64,000 bases of DNA from Pseudomonas sp. MM223 (GCA_947090765.1 OX352322.1:5449001-5513000); one strand, 5' to 3'. Shown: positions 27,733 through 37,476, numbered from the stretch's first letter. The notes: generated by a model not told the origin, from the letters alone. A program made the numbers and translations.

Positions 27733-28191
27733 ATGATCCTGCAACGCATCTTCGCCCTGGCCCTGCTGGCGGTGTGCGCCGCCCTGGCCGTGATGGCCTG
27801 GCCCTACCAGGCAGCGTTTTCCTATGAGCCGGTGGGCCCCCGCGCCTACCCGCTGCTGATGCTCGGCCTGATGAGCCTGGGCCTGTTGTATCTGGTGTTC
27901 CGCCCCACGCCCATCGTGCGCAAGGACGATGAGCCGGAGCTGGACCGCGAAACCCTGACCAAGATCACCGCCTGCGTGGGCCTGTTGATCGTCTTCGCGG
28001 CCACCTTCGAAGCCCTGGGCTTCATCCTCAGCGCCATCCTGGTCGGCCTGCCCATGGCTCGCCTGTACGGCGGCCGCTGGTTGCAAAGCGCCCTCGTGGT
28101 GGTCGGCATGAGCCTGCTGCTCTACTGGCTGTTCGACCGCGTGATGGACGTGCCCCTACCCCTTGGCCTGCTGAGCGTACTGGAGAACTGA
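27733..28191 (+). CDS. tctB: Tripartite tricarboxylate transporter, small membrane subunit TctB
   Basis: 152 residues with four hydrophobic segments (about 4-22, 36-54, 80-98 and 118-136), the TctB pattern. ATG at 27733 is chosen; earlier starts would run through the REP element. It is 3 bases before tctA. TctB is the poorly conserved accessory subunit of the sodium-dependent transporter. Confidence 0.88.
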   Translation: MILQRIFALALLAVCAALAVMAWPYQAAFSYEPVGPRAYPLLMLGLMSLGLLYLVFRPTPIVRKDDEPELDRETLTKITACVGLLIVFAATFEALGFILSAILVGLPMARLYGGRWLQSALVVVGMSLLLYWLFDRVMDVPLPLGLLSVLEN

Positions 28192-28194
28192 CAC

Positions 28195-29709
28195 ATGGAT
28201 ACCTTGAGCTACCTGGGCCAGGGCTTCGGCGTTGCCTTGTCCCCCTACAACCTGGTCACCGCCCTCTCCGGCACCCTGATCGGCACCGTGGTCGGCCTGC
28301 TGCCGGGCCTGGGCCCGATCAACGGCGTGGCCTTGCTGATCCCCATCGCCTTCGCCCTGGGCCTGCCGCCAGAGTCGGCGCTGATCCTGCTGGCTGCGGT
28401 TTACCTCGGCTGCGAGTACGGCGGGCGTATCGAGCCGATCCTGCTGAACATCCCGGGCGAAGCTTCGACCGTGATGACCACCCTGGACGGCTACCCGATG
28501 GCCCGCCAAGGCCTGGCAGGCGTGGCGCTGTCACTTTCGGCCTGGAGTTCGTTCATCGGTGCCTTCATCGCCACCTGCGGCATGGTGCTGTTCGCCCCGT
28601 TGCTGGCGAAATGGGCCATCGCCTTCGGCCCGGCGGAATACTTTGTGCTGATGGTGTTCGCCATCGTCGCCCTTGGCGGCATGGCGGGTGACAAACCACT
28701 GAAAACCTTCATTGCCGCACTGATCGGCCTGTTCCTGTCGGCGGTCGGCATCGACGCCAACAGTGGCGTGTACCGTTTCACCGGTGACAGCGTGCACCTG
28801 GCCGACGGCATCCAGTTCGTGGTGTTGGTGCTGGGCCTGTTCTCCATCAGTGAAATCCTCCTGCTGCTGGAAAAGACCCACCATGGTCACCAGGCGGTAA
28901 AAGCCACCGGGCGCATGCTGTTCAACTTCAAGGAAGCGGCTTCGGTATTCGTGGTCAACATCCGTTGCGGCCTGCTCGGTTTCATCATGGGTGTTCTGCC
29001 CGGCGCCGGTGCGACGCTGGCCAGTGCCGTGGCCTACATGACCGAGAAACGCCTGGCCGGGGAAAGCGGCAAGTTCGGCAAGGGCGATGCCCGGGGCCTG
29101 GCCGCGCCGGAAACCGCCATCGGCGCGTCGTGCTGTGGTGCCCTGGTGCCGATGCTGACCCTGGGTGTACCTGGCTCTGGCACCACTGCCGTAATGATCG
29201 GCGCGCTGACCCTGTACAACATCACCCCTGGCCCGATGCTGTTCGAACAGCAGCCAGACATCGTCTGGGGCCTGATCGCCTCGCTGTTCATCGCCAACAT
29301 CATGCTGGTGATCCTCAACATCCCGATGATCCGCATTTTCACCCGCATCCTCGCCGTGCCGAACTGGGCACTGGTGCCGGTGATCGCCATCATCACGGCC
29401 ATCGGCGTATACGCCGTGCATGCCACCACCTTCGACCTGTTCCTGATGGTCGGCATCGGCATCATGGGTTACATCCTGCGCAAGCTGGACTTCCCGCTGT
29501 CGCCGATCCTGCTCGGGTTCATCCTGGGCGGGCTGATGGAGCAGAACCTGCGCCGCGCACTGTCGATCTCCAACGGTGAACTGGGCATCCTCTGGTCGAG
29601 CCCGATCAGCATGGGCGTCTGGGCGCTGGTGGTGGTGATGCTCACCCTGCCGCTGCTGCGCATCTGGCGCAAACGCAGCCTGCAGCGTCGGGCCCTGGCC
29701 GATGCCTGA
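28195..29709 (+). CDS. tctA: Tripartite tricarboxylate transporter, large membrane subunit TctA
   Basis: 504 residues with about 12 membrane segments. The TctA signature near the N-terminus is clear: GTVVGLLPGLGPINGVALLIP, repeated with variation in the second half as VLPGAGATLASAVAYM. It moves the substrate released by TctC through the inner membrane using an ion gradient. Its end overlaps the next gene by 8 bases. Confidence 0.95.
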   Translation: MDTLSYLGQGFGVALSPYNLVTALSGTLIGTVVGLLPGLGPINGVALLIPIAFALGLPPESALILLAAVYLGCEYGGRIEPILLNIPGEASTVMTTLDGYPMARQGLAGVALSLSAWSSFIGAFIATCGMVLFAPLLAKWAIAFGPAEYFVLMVFAIVALGGMAGDKPLKTFIAALIGLFLSAVGIDANSGVYRFTGDSVHLADGIQFVVLVLGLFSISEILLLLEKTHHGHQAVKATGRMLFNFKEAASVFVVNIRCGLLGFIMGVLPGAGATLASAVAYMTEKRLAGESGKFGKGDARGLAAPETAIGASCCGALVPMLTLGVPGSGTTAVMIGALTLYNITPGPMLFEQQPDIVWGLIASLFIANIMLVILNIPMIRIFTRILAVPNWALVPVIAIITAIGVYAVHATTFDLFLMVGIGIMGYILRKLDFPLSPILLGFILGGLMEQNLRRALSISNGELGILWSSPISMGVWALVVVMLTLPLLRIWRKRSLQRRALADA

Positions 29710-30727
29710 TCGAACGTTGCCGCTGTTTGTCGCAACCGGGCTGGTCGGCCTTGCTGGCGGTTATATCGCCAGCAAGGTCGGCTGGCCTTTGCCGTGGATG
29801 GTAGGTTCGCTGCTGGCCATTATCCTGGTGCGCTGCCTGACGCCCTGGCAGCTTTCGGAAATTCCCAATGGCCGCAAATGTGGGCAGTGCATCATCGGCA
29901 TCGGCATTGGCCTGCACTTTACGCCGGCAGTGATCGAGCAGGTGGGCAGCCATTTTGCGCTGATCTTCTTCGGCGCCCTGTTCACCACACTGTCCAGCGT
30001 GATCAGCGTGTGGCTGCTACGGCGCACCGGTGAAGACCGCGCCACGGCATTTTTCGCCAGCATGCCCGGCGGTTCGGGAGAAATGGTCAACCTTGGCGCG
30101 CGCAATGGCGCGGTACTAAGCCAGGTGGCGGCGGCACAGAGCCTGCGGGTACTGGCAGTGGTGCTGTGCGTGCCGGCGCTGTTCAAGTTTTTGCTAGGTG
30201 ACGGGGTGCCGCTGAACCACACGGGTAGCGTGAACTGGGGCTGGCTGGCGTTGATTGCCCCATTGGGCGTTATCGTTGCGTTGCTCTGGCAGCGCCTGCG
30301 CCAGCCCAACCCGTGGTTGTTCGGGCCCTTGCTGGTGGCGGCCTCGATCAGCCTGGCCGGCAACCTGCAGATCGCCCTGCCCAATGGTGCCAGCCAGATC
30401 GGCCAGTGGTTGATCGGCAGTGGCCTGGCCTGCCACTTCAATCGCGCGTTCTTCCGCCGCGCCCCGTCGTTCCTGGCGCGCACGCTGCTGGCCACAGCAC
30501 TGTGCATGGCCATTGCCGGCAGTGCCGCATGGGTGCTGAGTGTGATGACAGCGCTGGATTTGCGCTCGCTGACGCTGGGGATGATGCCCGGGGGGATCGC
30601 GGAAATGAGCCTGACAGCAGAGACCCTGCAACTGTCCGTGCCGTTGGTGACAGCGCTGCAGGTGATGCGCTTGCTGTTTGTGCTGTTTCTGGCGGAGCCG
30701 TTGTTCCGTTATTGGGTTAGACATTAA
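29702..30727 (+). CDS. AbrB-family membrane protein
   Basis: 341 residues, about 10 membrane segments arranged as two similar halves (the Gram-negative AbrB duplication family; not the DNA-binding AbrB). Repeated motifs are MPGGSGEMVNLGA in the first half and MMPGGIAEMSLTAE in the second. It overlaps tctA by 8 bases, so it belongs to the tricarboxylate operon, as in P. aeruginosa. Role unknown; a transport or regulatory partner of TctA is inference from position. Confidence 0.85.
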   Translation: MPDRTLPLFVATGLVGLAGGYIASKVGWPLPWMVGSLLAIILVRCLTPWQLSEIPNGRKCGQCIIGIGIGLHFTPAVIEQVGSHFALIFFGALFTTLSSVISVWLLRRTGEDRATAFFASMPGGSGEMVNLGARNGAVLSQVAAAQSLRVLAVVLCVPALFKFLLGDGVPLNHTGSVNWGWLALIAPLGVIVALLWQRLRQPNPWLFGPLLVAASISLAGNLQIALPNGASQIGQWLIGSGLACHFNRAFFRRAPSFLARTLLATALCMAIAGSAAWVLSVMTALDLRSLTLGMMPGGIAEMSLTAETLQLSVPLVTALQVMRLLFVLFLAEPLFRYWVRH

Positions 30728-30732
30728 AACCA

Positions 30733-30853
30733 GGGGCCGCTTTGCGGCCATTCGCGGCACAAGGCCGCGCCTACAGGTACAGCGCAGGCGGTGAGAGCGA
30801 CGCTGTACCTGTAGGAGCGGCCTTGTGCCGCGAATGGGCTGCAAAGCAGCCCC
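30733..30853. repeat. REP doublet between convergent AbrB-family gene and ung
   Basis: Inverted arms of about 50 bp (left starting ggggccgctttgcggccatt), with a short loop. It is one of the longest REP pairs in the window and fills the convergent gap. Confidence 0.88.
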
Positions 30854-30859
30854 ACATTC

Positions 30860-31552
30860 TTACAGCGGTGGCACCGCCCAGTTGATCGGCGCCAGCCCAC
30901 GTTGTTCGAGGAAGCTGTTGGTCCGGCTGAAATGCCCACACCCCAGAAACCCGCGGTACGCCGACAATGGCGACGGATGCACAGACTTCAACACCAAGTG
31001 CTTGGTCCCATCGATCAGCTTCTGCTTGCTCTGCGCATGCGCCCCCCACAGCAGGAACACCACGTTCGGGCACTGCTCGCTGACCACCTGGATCACCCGG
31101 TCGGTGAAGAACTCCCAACCCTTCTTGGCATGCGACGCCGCATTGGCGCGTTCCACGGTCATGGTGGTGTTGAGCAGCAGCACGCCCTGCTCGGCCCAGC
31201 TCTGCAGGTAGCCGTGGCTGGCGATCGGGATGTTCAGGTCGCGCTGCATTTCCTTGTAGATATTGACCAGCGACGGCGGCGTAGCCACGCCCGGCTGCAC
31301 CGAGAAACACAGGCCGTGCGCCTGGCCTGGCCCGTGGTAGGGGTCCTGCCCGAGTATGACCACCTTTACCTGGTCCAGCGGCGTCGAGTTCAGCGCATTG
31401 AAGATCAGCGGCCCTGGCGGGTAGATTTCCTTGCCGGCGGCACGCTCGCTGCGCAGGAACTCGCGCAATTGATGCATGTAGGGCTGGTCGAATTCAGCGC
31501 GCAATGCGGCTTTCCAGCTGGGTTCGAGTTTGATGCGATCGTCGTCAGTCAT
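30860..31552 (-). CDS. ung: Uracil-DNA glycosylase
   Basis: Removes uracil from DNA. 230 residues, family 1: catalytic water-activating motif [18 protein letters not shown] and the leucine loop [17 protein letters not shown] are both complete. ATG at 31552 gives the normal [13 protein letters not shown] opening; longer openings would read through 90 unrelated bases. Divergent from the acyl-CoA hydrolase-like gene. Confidence 0.96.
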   Translation of the reverse strand: MTDDDRIKLEPSWKAALRAEFDQPYMHQLREFLRSERAAGKEIYPPGPLIFNALNSTPLDQVKVVILGQDPYHGPGQAHGLCFSVQPGVATPPSLVNIYKEMQRDLNIPIASHGYLQSWAEQGVLLLNTTMTVERANAASHAKKGWEFFTDRVIQVVSEQCPNVVFLLWGAHAQSKQKLIDGTKHLVLKSVHPSPLSAYRGFLGCGHFSRTNSFLEQRGLAPINWAVPPL

Positions 31553-31677
31553 GGGGCCATCCGTAAACAATGGCGCGACACTAGGTAAGCCCTTCCCGCT
31601 TGTCAAACGATCCGACCGACGACCGGCATGTTCGGTCAGGCAGGCCATACTTGTGCGATGACTGAGCGAGGTAGTCC

Positions 31678-32784
31678 ATGGCCATTCATTGTGAGGTACT
31701 TACCGGCGCCGACGGCGCCCGCATCGGCATCGCCACCCTGGATGCGCCCAAGGCGCTCAATGCCCTGAACCTGCCGATGATCGAGGTGCTGGGCGAACAA
31801 CTGCACGCCTGGGCTCGCGACCCGGGGGTTTTCTGCGTTCTGCTGCGCGGCAACGGCAGCAAAGCCTTCTGCGCCGGGGGCGATGTGCGGGCGCTGGTGC
31901 AGGCCTGCCGTGACCACCCCGGTAGCGTACCGCCCCTGGCCGCCTCCTTCTTTGCCGCAGAGTACCGCCTGGACTATGCCCTGCACACCTACCCCAAGCC
32001 GCTGCTGTGCTGGGGCCACGGGCATGTGCTGGGCGGCGGCATGGGGCTGCTGCAGGGTGCCAATGTGCGCATCGTCACACCCAGCAGCCGGTTGGCCATG
32101 CCGGAAATCAGCATCGGCCTGTACCCCGACGTGGGTGCCAGCTGGTTCCTCGCCCGGCTGCCGGGCAAACTGGGGTTGTTCCTGGGGCTGACGGGCATGC
32201 CAATCAACGCACGCGACGCCCTTGACCTGGGCCTGGCCGACCGTTTTTTTGGCGAGCACCAGCAGGAGGCGCTGATCGACGAACTGCTGCAACTGAACTG
32301 GCAGGAGCAGACCGCCTTGCAACTGAACAGCCTGCTCAAGGCCGAACAACACCGCGCCTGCGCCGAGTTGCCCGAAGCCCAGTGGTTACCGCGGCGGCAG
32401 GTGATCGATGGGGTGCTCGACGTGGCCGATGCAGCGGCGGCCTGGCGTGCGCTGGAGGGGCTCAAGCACCATGACGACCCACTGCTTGCAGAAGCCGGAC
32501 AACGGCTGCACGAGGGCTGCCCACTGACCGCGCACCTGGTATGGGAGCAGATCCGCCGGGCGCGGCACCTGTCCTTGGCGCAGGTGTTCCAGATGGAATA
32601 CAGCATGAGCCTGAATTGCTGCCGTCACCCAGAGTTCAGCGAAGGTGTGCGTGCCCGCTTGCTGGACAAGGACAACCATCCCCGCTGGCACTGGCCGGAT
32701 GTGGCTCAGGTGCCGGCGGCGGTGGTCGAGGCGCATTTTTCCAAGGCGTGGGAGGGGCGGCATCCCTTGGCGGATCTGGGTTAG
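31678..32784 (+). CDS. Enoyl-CoA hydratase/isomerase family protein, 3-hydroxyisobutyryl-CoA hydrolase-like
   Basis: 368 residues, longer than typical enoyl-CoA hydratases (about 260) and matching the 3-hydroxyisobutyryl-CoA hydrolase branch. Visible features: [14 protein letters not shown] (first oxyanion loop), [17 protein letters not shown] (second) and the residues [19 protein letters not shown], where hydrolases have the catalytic Glu and Asp. The C-terminal extension [16 protein letters not shown] also fits. Likely substrate is a branched or short 3-hydroxyacyl-CoA, as in valine breakdown; exact substrate unproven. Confidence 0.85.
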   Translation: MAIHCEVLTGADGARIGIATLDAPKALNALNLPMIEVLGEQLHAWARDPGVFCVLLRGNGSKAFCAGGDVRALVQACRDHPGSVPPLAASFFAAEYRLDYALHTYPKPLLCWGHGHVLGGGMGLLQGANVRIVTPSSRLAMPEISIGLYPDVGASWFLARLPGKLGLFLGLTGMPINARDALDLGLADRFFGEHQQEALIDELLQLNWQEQTALQLNSLLKAEQHRACAELPEAQWLPRRQVIDGVLDVADAAAAWRALEGLKHHDDPLLAEAGQRLHEGCPLTAHLVWEQIRRARHLSLAQVFQMEYSMSLNCCRHPEFSEGVRARLLDKDNHPRWHWPDVAQVPAAVVEAHFSKAWEGRHPLADLG

Positions 32785-32794
32785 CTACAAGAAC

Positions 32795-33244
32795 CTAGCG
32801 CTGCCAGTTGCCACCTCGCCCCTGCCCACGTCGGCCATCCCCGCGCCCGCCGTCATTGCGCTGCCCATTGGAGTTCCAGTTGCCATGCTGGTAGCGCTGG
32901 CTGCCATCACGATAATCATGCCGGTCGCGATCCTGCCGGTAGTCCTGGCGCTGGCGGTTGCCGTAGTCATTGCGTGGGTTGCCGTGCCACTGGTTCATCC
33001 CCGGCTGCGGATACGGCCGGTATTGCGGCGCGGGCGCCGACCGATGGTAATAGCGCGGCGCCGGCTGGTAGTAATAGCGCGGTTGGGGCGTCACGTAGTA
33101 GCGGTCATAGCGGTAATACCCTGGCGACACGTAGCGGTCGGTGGAGTAGTAATCCGAACGGTAATAGCCCCCGCTCTCATAGTACGGGGCGCAGGCAGAA
33201 GTCATCAGCCCCAGCAGGGCGATCAACAGGATTCGATAGGACAT
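32795..33244 (-). CDS. Tyr/Arg-rich lipoprotein of unknown function
   Basis: 149 residues. A lipoprotein signal ends in LMTSAC (Cys about residue 18). The mature part is low complexity: residues 20-75 are packed with Tyr in YYR, YYQ and RYY patterns, and the tail is Arg/Gly/Asn/Asp-rich (NDGGRGDGRRGQGRGG). ggaggc before ATG 33244 supports this start. No enzyme domain is visible. Such proteins are often disordered envelope proteins; function unknown. Confidence 0.75.
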   Translation of the reverse strand: MSYRILLIALLGLMTSACAPYYESGGYYRSDYYSTDRYVSPGYYRYDRYYVTPQPRYYYQPAPRYYHRSAPAPQYRPYPQPGMNQWHGNPRNDYGNRQRQDYRQDRDRHDYRDGSQRYQHGNWNSNGQRNDGGRGDGRRGQGRGGNWQR

Positions 33245-33456
33245 GGCGGCCTCCTGGACCGCTGGAGTGCCCGAACAGCGGCGCTGGCGAGCATCGATGC
33301 GTAAAGCGTTCATCGACACTGAATAAGACAGTGAAGCCGACGTGCAGTGCCATTTTTGCAATAATTTGATACAGGTGCGATAACCCTGAAAAACTTGCAG
33401 TCATTTGCCGGTCATCTCACTAGAATAAGCGCCCAGGCACACATCACGGGAAGATC

Positions 33457-34938
33457 ATGCCGCTACGTTCCGCTCTGTTCTCGCAGCGTTCGCTGATCTT
33501 TACCCTGCTGGTGCTACTGGCCTGCGGCTTCCTCGCCACTTCACTGCTCAGCTACTTCGCCTCGCGCAGCGCCATCCGCGACGGCATCATCAATACCGAA
33601 TTGCCGCTGACGTCCGACACCGTCTACTCGGAAATCCAGAAGGACCTGATTCGCCCGGTGCTGATCGCCTCGATGATGGCCCAGGACACCTTCCTGCGCG
33701 ACTGGGTGCTGTCCGGCGAGCAGGATACCGAGCGCATGACACGCTACCTTGGTGAGGTCATGGGCAAGCAGGACACCTTCACGTCGTTTTTCGTGTCTGA
33801 CCGCACTCTCACCTACTACCAGGCCAAAGGCGTGCTCAAGCGGGTCGAACCCGGCGCCTGGCGCGATGCCTGGTATTTTCGCCTGCGCGACCTCAAGGCC
33901 CCCTATGAGATCAACGTCGATCTGGACATGGCCAACCAGGACAGCCTGACCGTGTTCATCAACTACCAGGTACATGACTACCAGCACCGCTTCATCGGTG
34001 CCGCTGGCGTGGGGCTGAGCGTGTCGTCGGTGGTCAAGCTGATCGACCAGTATCAACGCCGTTACCAGCGCTCGGTACTGTTCACCGACGCCAAGGGCAA
34101 GGTGCTGATGACCGGCTCGGAAGGTGGCCCGCATGGTTTGCGGGTCGGCCAGCCGCTCAGCGAAAACCCCGAACTGAATGACGTACTGGCCGAGCAGCTG
34201 GTGCCTGGTGAAGGCAGCCACGAATACCGCGACAGCGACAACCACAGCCACTTCCTCAACGTGCGCCACCTGCCCGAGCTCGACTGGTACCTGTTGGTGG
34301 ACAAGCGTGAAACCGGCGCCCTCGACCGTATCCGCCACTCCCTGTACCTGAACCTGGCCATCTGCGCGATGATCACCTTGGTGGTGCTGGCGCTGGTGCA
34401 TGCCATGGTCCGCCGTCACCAGGCCAGCACCGAAGCCCTGGCCACCCTCGACAGCCTCACCGGCCTCCCCAACCGGCGCAGCTTCGACCTGCTCGCCGCC
34501 CAGGCCCTGCATGAAGCCCAGCGCGACAGTGGGCCGCTGGTGGCATTGCTGATCGACCTGGACCACTTCAAGGCACTGAACGACACCCACGGCCACCTGG
34601 CAGGCGACGAAGTGCTGCGCCAATTCGCCAATGTACTGCAAGGCAGCCTGCGCCAGTCGGATATACTGTGCCGCTGGGGCGGTGAGGAATTCATCGTGCT
34701 GCTGCGTGAAGCCGAAGGCCGGCAGGCCATCGAGGTGGCGGAAAAGATCCGCCGCCGCACCGAACAGCTCACCTTCAGCTACGAAGAACAGCCGCTGCGC
34801 CTGACCACCAGCATCGGCCTGAGCAGCCTGCAGCCAGGGGATACCCTGCACGCCCTGCTGACCCGCGCCGACCGTGCGCTCTATCGTGCCAAGCAGGCCG
34901 GCCGCAACCGCGTCTGCAGTGAAACCCGCCATGAATGA
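33457..34938 (+). CDS. Membrane diguanylate cyclase (GGDEF)
   Basis: 493 residues. Membrane segments at about 10-30 and 288-312 enclose a periplasmic sensor region of about 255 residues (Cache-like, with the block VNLDMANQDSLTVFINYQVH in similar form). The cytoplasmic GGDEF domain (about 328-490) has the active site RWGGEEF and, five residues before it, the inhibitory I-site RQSD, so product inhibition by c-di-GMP is expected. It makes c-di-GMP in response to an extracellular signal. Its last bases overlap the next small gene. Confidence 0.92.
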   Translation: MPLRSALFSQRSLIFTLLVLLACGFLATSLLSYFASRSAIRDGIINTELPLTSDTVYSEIQKDLIRPVLIASMMAQDTFLRDWVLSGEQDTERMTRYLGEVMGKQDTFTSFFVSDRTLTYYQAKGVLKRVEPGAWRDAWYFRLRDLKAPYEINVDLDMANQDSLTVFINYQVHDYQHRFIGAAGVGLSVSSVVKLIDQYQRRYQRSVLFTDAKGKVLMTGSEGGPHGLRVGQPLSENPELNDVLAEQLVPGEGSHEYRDSDNHSHFLNVRHLPELDWYLLVDKRETGALDRIRHSLYLNLAICAMITLVVLALVHAMVRRHQASTEALATLDSLTGLPNRRSFDLLAAQALHEAQRDSGPLVALLIDLDHFKALNDTHGHLAGDEVLRQFANVLQGSLRQSDILCRWGGEEFIVLLREAEGRQAIEVAEKIRRRTEQLTFSYEEQPLRLTTSIGLSSLQPGDTLHALLTRADRALYRAKQAGRNRVCSETRHE

Positions 34939-35143
34939 CAGCCAACACTGCCCCGCTTGCGGTGCCCTCAACCAATGCAGCCTGGCCGACCCGCGCCGCG
35001 CCACCCAGGCCTGCTGGTGCTACAGCGTGACTATCGACCCGGCCGTGCTGCAGGCCCTGCCCGCCGAGTTGCGGGACAAAGCCTGCTTGTGCCCGCGCTG
35101 CGCCGCCGTTGAAGAACAACTCCGATCAACCACTTCCCCCTGA
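34931..35143 (+). CDS. Small cysteine-rich CWC-family protein
   Basis: 70 residues with five Cys in pairs or singles: CPAC near the start, QACWCY in the middle and CLCPRCA near the end, a probable zinc-binding layout. The CWC motif names the family. ATG at 34931 overlaps the cyclase stop by 8 bases and the gene ends 9 bases before rsuA, so it is the middle of a three-gene unit. Function unknown; association with the adjacent pseudouridine synthase is common in pseudomonads as far as I recall. Confidence 0.8.
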   Translation: MNDSQHCPACGALNQCSLADPRRATQACWCYSVTIDPAVLQALPAELRDKACLCPRCAAVEEQLRSTTSP

Positions 35144-35152
35144 CCTGTTCCA

Positions 35153-35845
35153 ATGCGCCTCGACCGTTTCCTCGCCAACCTCCCCAGCCACAACCGCCAG
35201 CAAGTTCGCCTGATGCTGGCGCAACGCCGTGTGCGGGTAGATGGCCTTGTTGTCAGCGACCCGCTGACCGAGGTACGCGAATTCAGCCGTGTGGAACTCG
35301 ACGACCAGGTGTTGCAGGCCGGCCGCCCGGCGCGTTACCTGATGCTACACAAACCCGCTGGTTGCGTCAGCGCCACCCAGGATGCGCAGCACCCAACCGT
35401 GCTCGACCTGCTGCCCGACGCGCTGCGAGCGGACCTGCACATCGCCGGGCGCCTGGACTTCAACACCACTGGCCTGATGATCCTGACCAACGATGGCCAA
35501 TGGTCACGGCGCCTGACCCAGCCTGCCACCAAGCTGCCCAAGCACTACCTGGTGGAAACCGAAGACGAGATTGGCGAGCATTATGAGGCCAAGTTCCGCG
35601 AAGGCTTCTACTTCGCCTTTGAAGACCTCACCACCCTGCCCGCCCAGTTGGACATCCTTGGCCCGCACCAGGCCCGACTGGCGATCGTCGAAGGGCGTTA
35701 TCACCAGGTCAAGCGCATGTTCGGGTTCTTCGACAACAAGGTGGTGGGGTTGCACCGGGAGAGCATGGGCGCAATCCGCCTGGACCCTGGTTTGGCGCCC
35801 GGGGAGTTTCGTGAGCTGACAGCGGATGAAGTCGCCACTGTCTAG
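35153..35845 (+). CDS. rsuA: 16S rRNA pseudouridine synthase RsuA
   Basis: 230 residues: N-terminal S4 RNA-binding domain (MRLDRFLANLPSHNRQQVR) and pseudouridine synthase domain with catalytic Asp in IAGRLDFNTTGLMILTNDG. The length and GRLDxxTxG form fit the RsuA/RluB/RluE/RluF group; RsuA (U516 of 16S rRNA) is the best guess. The catalytic block and C-terminal EGRYHQVKRMFG are intact. Confidence 0.85.
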   Translation: MRLDRFLANLPSHNRQQVRLMLAQRRVRVDGLVVSDPLTEVREFSRVELDDQVLQAGRPARYLMLHKPAGCVSATQDAQHPTVLDLLPDALRADLHIAGRLDFNTTGLMILTNDGQWSRRLTQPATKLPKHYLVETEDEIGEHYEAKFREGFYFAFEDLTTLPAQLDILGPHQARLAIVEGRYHQVKRMFGFFDNKVVGLHRESMGAIRLDPGLAPGEFRELTADEVATV

Positions 35846-36192
35846 GCTGCCTGTTCCGGCCCAAGGTCGTCATACGACCGCTCAGCGACAAAAGTCACAA
35901 ATTCTCCCGAACGGCACTTGCAGGATCCCCGACCCACTGCTTGAATCCAAATCGTCAGTCTGCATGTGACTACCAAGTCACGCCCGCAGTCGAAGACACC
36001 TTTTGCCGGCTACCCAAGGCCTCGATGCCTTGGGGCACGGCAAATTGCCCCGCCAAAAACAATACCGTCGACGCAAGTGCCAAGGATCGACACAGGGCTC
36101 CCCGGTTTTCTCTTCAGGCAAATGCCTACCTGTCATAAAGAACGTGCACCCTAGGTGACGCGAATACCCTTTTTGCGCCAGGAGTCGATGAC
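35846..36192 (+). other. phaG upstream region with two overlapping hairpins
   Basis: 347 bases without a credible gene. At 36013-36034 cccaaggc / gccttggg forms an 8-bp stem; at 36032-36051 ggggca / tgcccc forms another stem that shares 36032-36034, so only one can form fully. No clear sigma-70 boxes were identified. A GG/GC pair here has 11 instead of 10 bases between, which argues against a sigma-54 promoter. Confidence 0.4.
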
Positions 36193-37080
36193 ATGAGGCC
36201 AGAAATCGCTGTACTTGATATCCAAGGTCAGTATCGGGTTTACACGGAGTTCTATCGCGCGGATGCGGCCGAGAATACGATCATCCTGATCAATGGCTCG
36301 CTTGCCACCACCGCCTCGTTCGCCCAAACGGTACGTAACCTGCACCCGCAGTTCAACGTAGTACTGTTCGACCAGCCGTATGCCGGCAAGTCCAAGCCGC
36401 ACAACCGTCAGGAACGCCTGATCAGCAAGGAAACCGAGGCGCATATCCTCCTTGAGCTGATCGAGCACTTCCAGGCAGACCACGTGATGTCGTTCTCGTG
36501 GGGTGGCGCAAGCACGCTGCTGGCGCTGGCGCACCAGCCGCGTAGCGTGAAGAAGGCCGTGGTGAGTTCGTTCTCGCCGGTGATCAACGAACCGATGCGC
36601 GACTACCTGGACCGTGGCTGCCAGTACCTGGCTGCCTGCGACCGGTATCAGGTTGGCAACCTGGTCAACGACACCATCGGCAAACACCTGCCGTCACTGT
36701 TCAAGCGCTTCAACTACCGGCACGTCAGCAGCCTGGACAGCCATGAGTACGCGCAGATGCACTTCCACATCAACCAGGTACTGCAACACGACCTGGAGCG
36801 AGCGCTGGATGGTGCGCGCAATATCGACATCCCGGTGCTGTTCGTCAACGGCGACCGCGACGAGTACACCACGGTCGAGGATGCCCGGCAGTTCGGCAAA
36901 CATGTGGGCAGAAGCCAGTTCAGCGTGATCCGCGATGCGGGGCATTTCCTTGACATGGAAAACAAGACCGCCTGCGAAAACACCCGCAGCGTCTTGCTTG
37001 GCTTCCTCAAGCCAACCGTGCGTGAGCCTCGTCAACGCTACCAGCAAGTACAACAGGGGCAGCATGCATTGGCCATCTGA
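36193..37080 (+). CDS. phaG: (R)-3-hydroxyacyl-ACP:CoA transacylase PhaG
   Basis: Links fatty acid synthesis to medium-chain polyhydroxyalkanoate by releasing (R)-3-hydroxyacyl groups (mainly C10) from acyl carrier protein; later work describes it as a thioesterase acting with a CoA ligase. 295 residues, alpha/beta-hydrolase fold with the nucleophile-elbow region MSFSWGGAST and the His region DAGHFLDMEN. Sequence (MRPEIAVLDIQGQYRVYTEF) and length match P. putida PhaG as remembered. Single gene; no pha synthase nearby, as usual. Confidence 0.95.
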   Translation: MRPEIAVLDIQGQYRVYTEFYRADAAENTIILINGSLATTASFAQTVRNLHPQFNVVLFDQPYAGKSKPHNRQERLISKETEAHILLELIEHFQADHVMSFSWGGASTLLALAHQPRSVKKAVVSSFSPVINEPMRDYLDRGCQYLAACDRYQVGNLVNDTIGKHLPSLFKRFNYRHVSSLDSHEYAQMHFHINQVLQHDLERALDGARNIDIPVLFVNGDRDEYTTVEDARQFGKHVGRSQFSVIRDAGHFLDMENKTACENTRSVLLGFLKPTVREPRQRYQQVQQGQHALAI

Positions 37081-37190
37081 GCGCCTCGGCACTCTGTAGC
37101 TGATACCCGCAGTTATAGGGTGCCGACAAGCTTTTTTATAACTTGGGCTTCTAATTCGTGGAGGGTTCTGGTAAAACGTGCAGCGCAGAC

Positions 37191-37264
37191 GCGGGTATAG
37201 TTTAGTGGCAAAACGAAAGCTTCCCAAGCTTTAGTTGAGGGTTCGATTCCCTCTACCCGCTCCA
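37191..37264 (+). tRNA. tRNA-Gly (CCC anticodon)
   Basis: 74 bases including an encoded CCA end. Acceptor stem gcgggta / tacccgc, D arm with ttagtggcaaaac, anticodon stem aaagc / gcttt with loop ttcccaa (anticodon CCC), and T arm gagggttcgattccctc. All arms pair well. Confidence 0.95.
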
Positions 37265-37306
37265 CATCGCATTCCAGCATGGCGTTCCAGCAACGTCATC
37301 GCAGTC

Positions 37307-37332
37307 AAAAGGAGCCTTGGCTCCTTTTTTCG
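37307..37332 (+). terminator. Rho-independent terminator after tRNA-Gly
   Basis: Stem aaaaggagcc / ggctcctttt with a very short loop, followed by T-rich ttttttcg, 43 bases after the tRNA. It is nearly symmetric and could work from both sides. Confidence 0.8.
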
Positions 37333-37476
37333 TTTCTCCCCCTCCTCATTGACCTGGCCCATGGCCATTTGCCTGCCGATCCGCTTCAATGCGCAACGGG
37401 TGTACACGCGTGCAAGCGAAACGGCTTGAGGCGGATATGCTGAATGGATTCGTGAAACATTTCGAAAGGACAACGC

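Noticed and set aside
36032-36051. Sigma-54 promoter before phaG (ggcacggcaaattgc)
   Set aside because: GG and GC are 11 bases apart, one more than the strict spacing, and the stretch is better explained as a stem.
35941-36138. Short open frame of 65 codons before phaG
   Set aside because: No ribosome site, no family-like sequence, and it spans the hairpin region.
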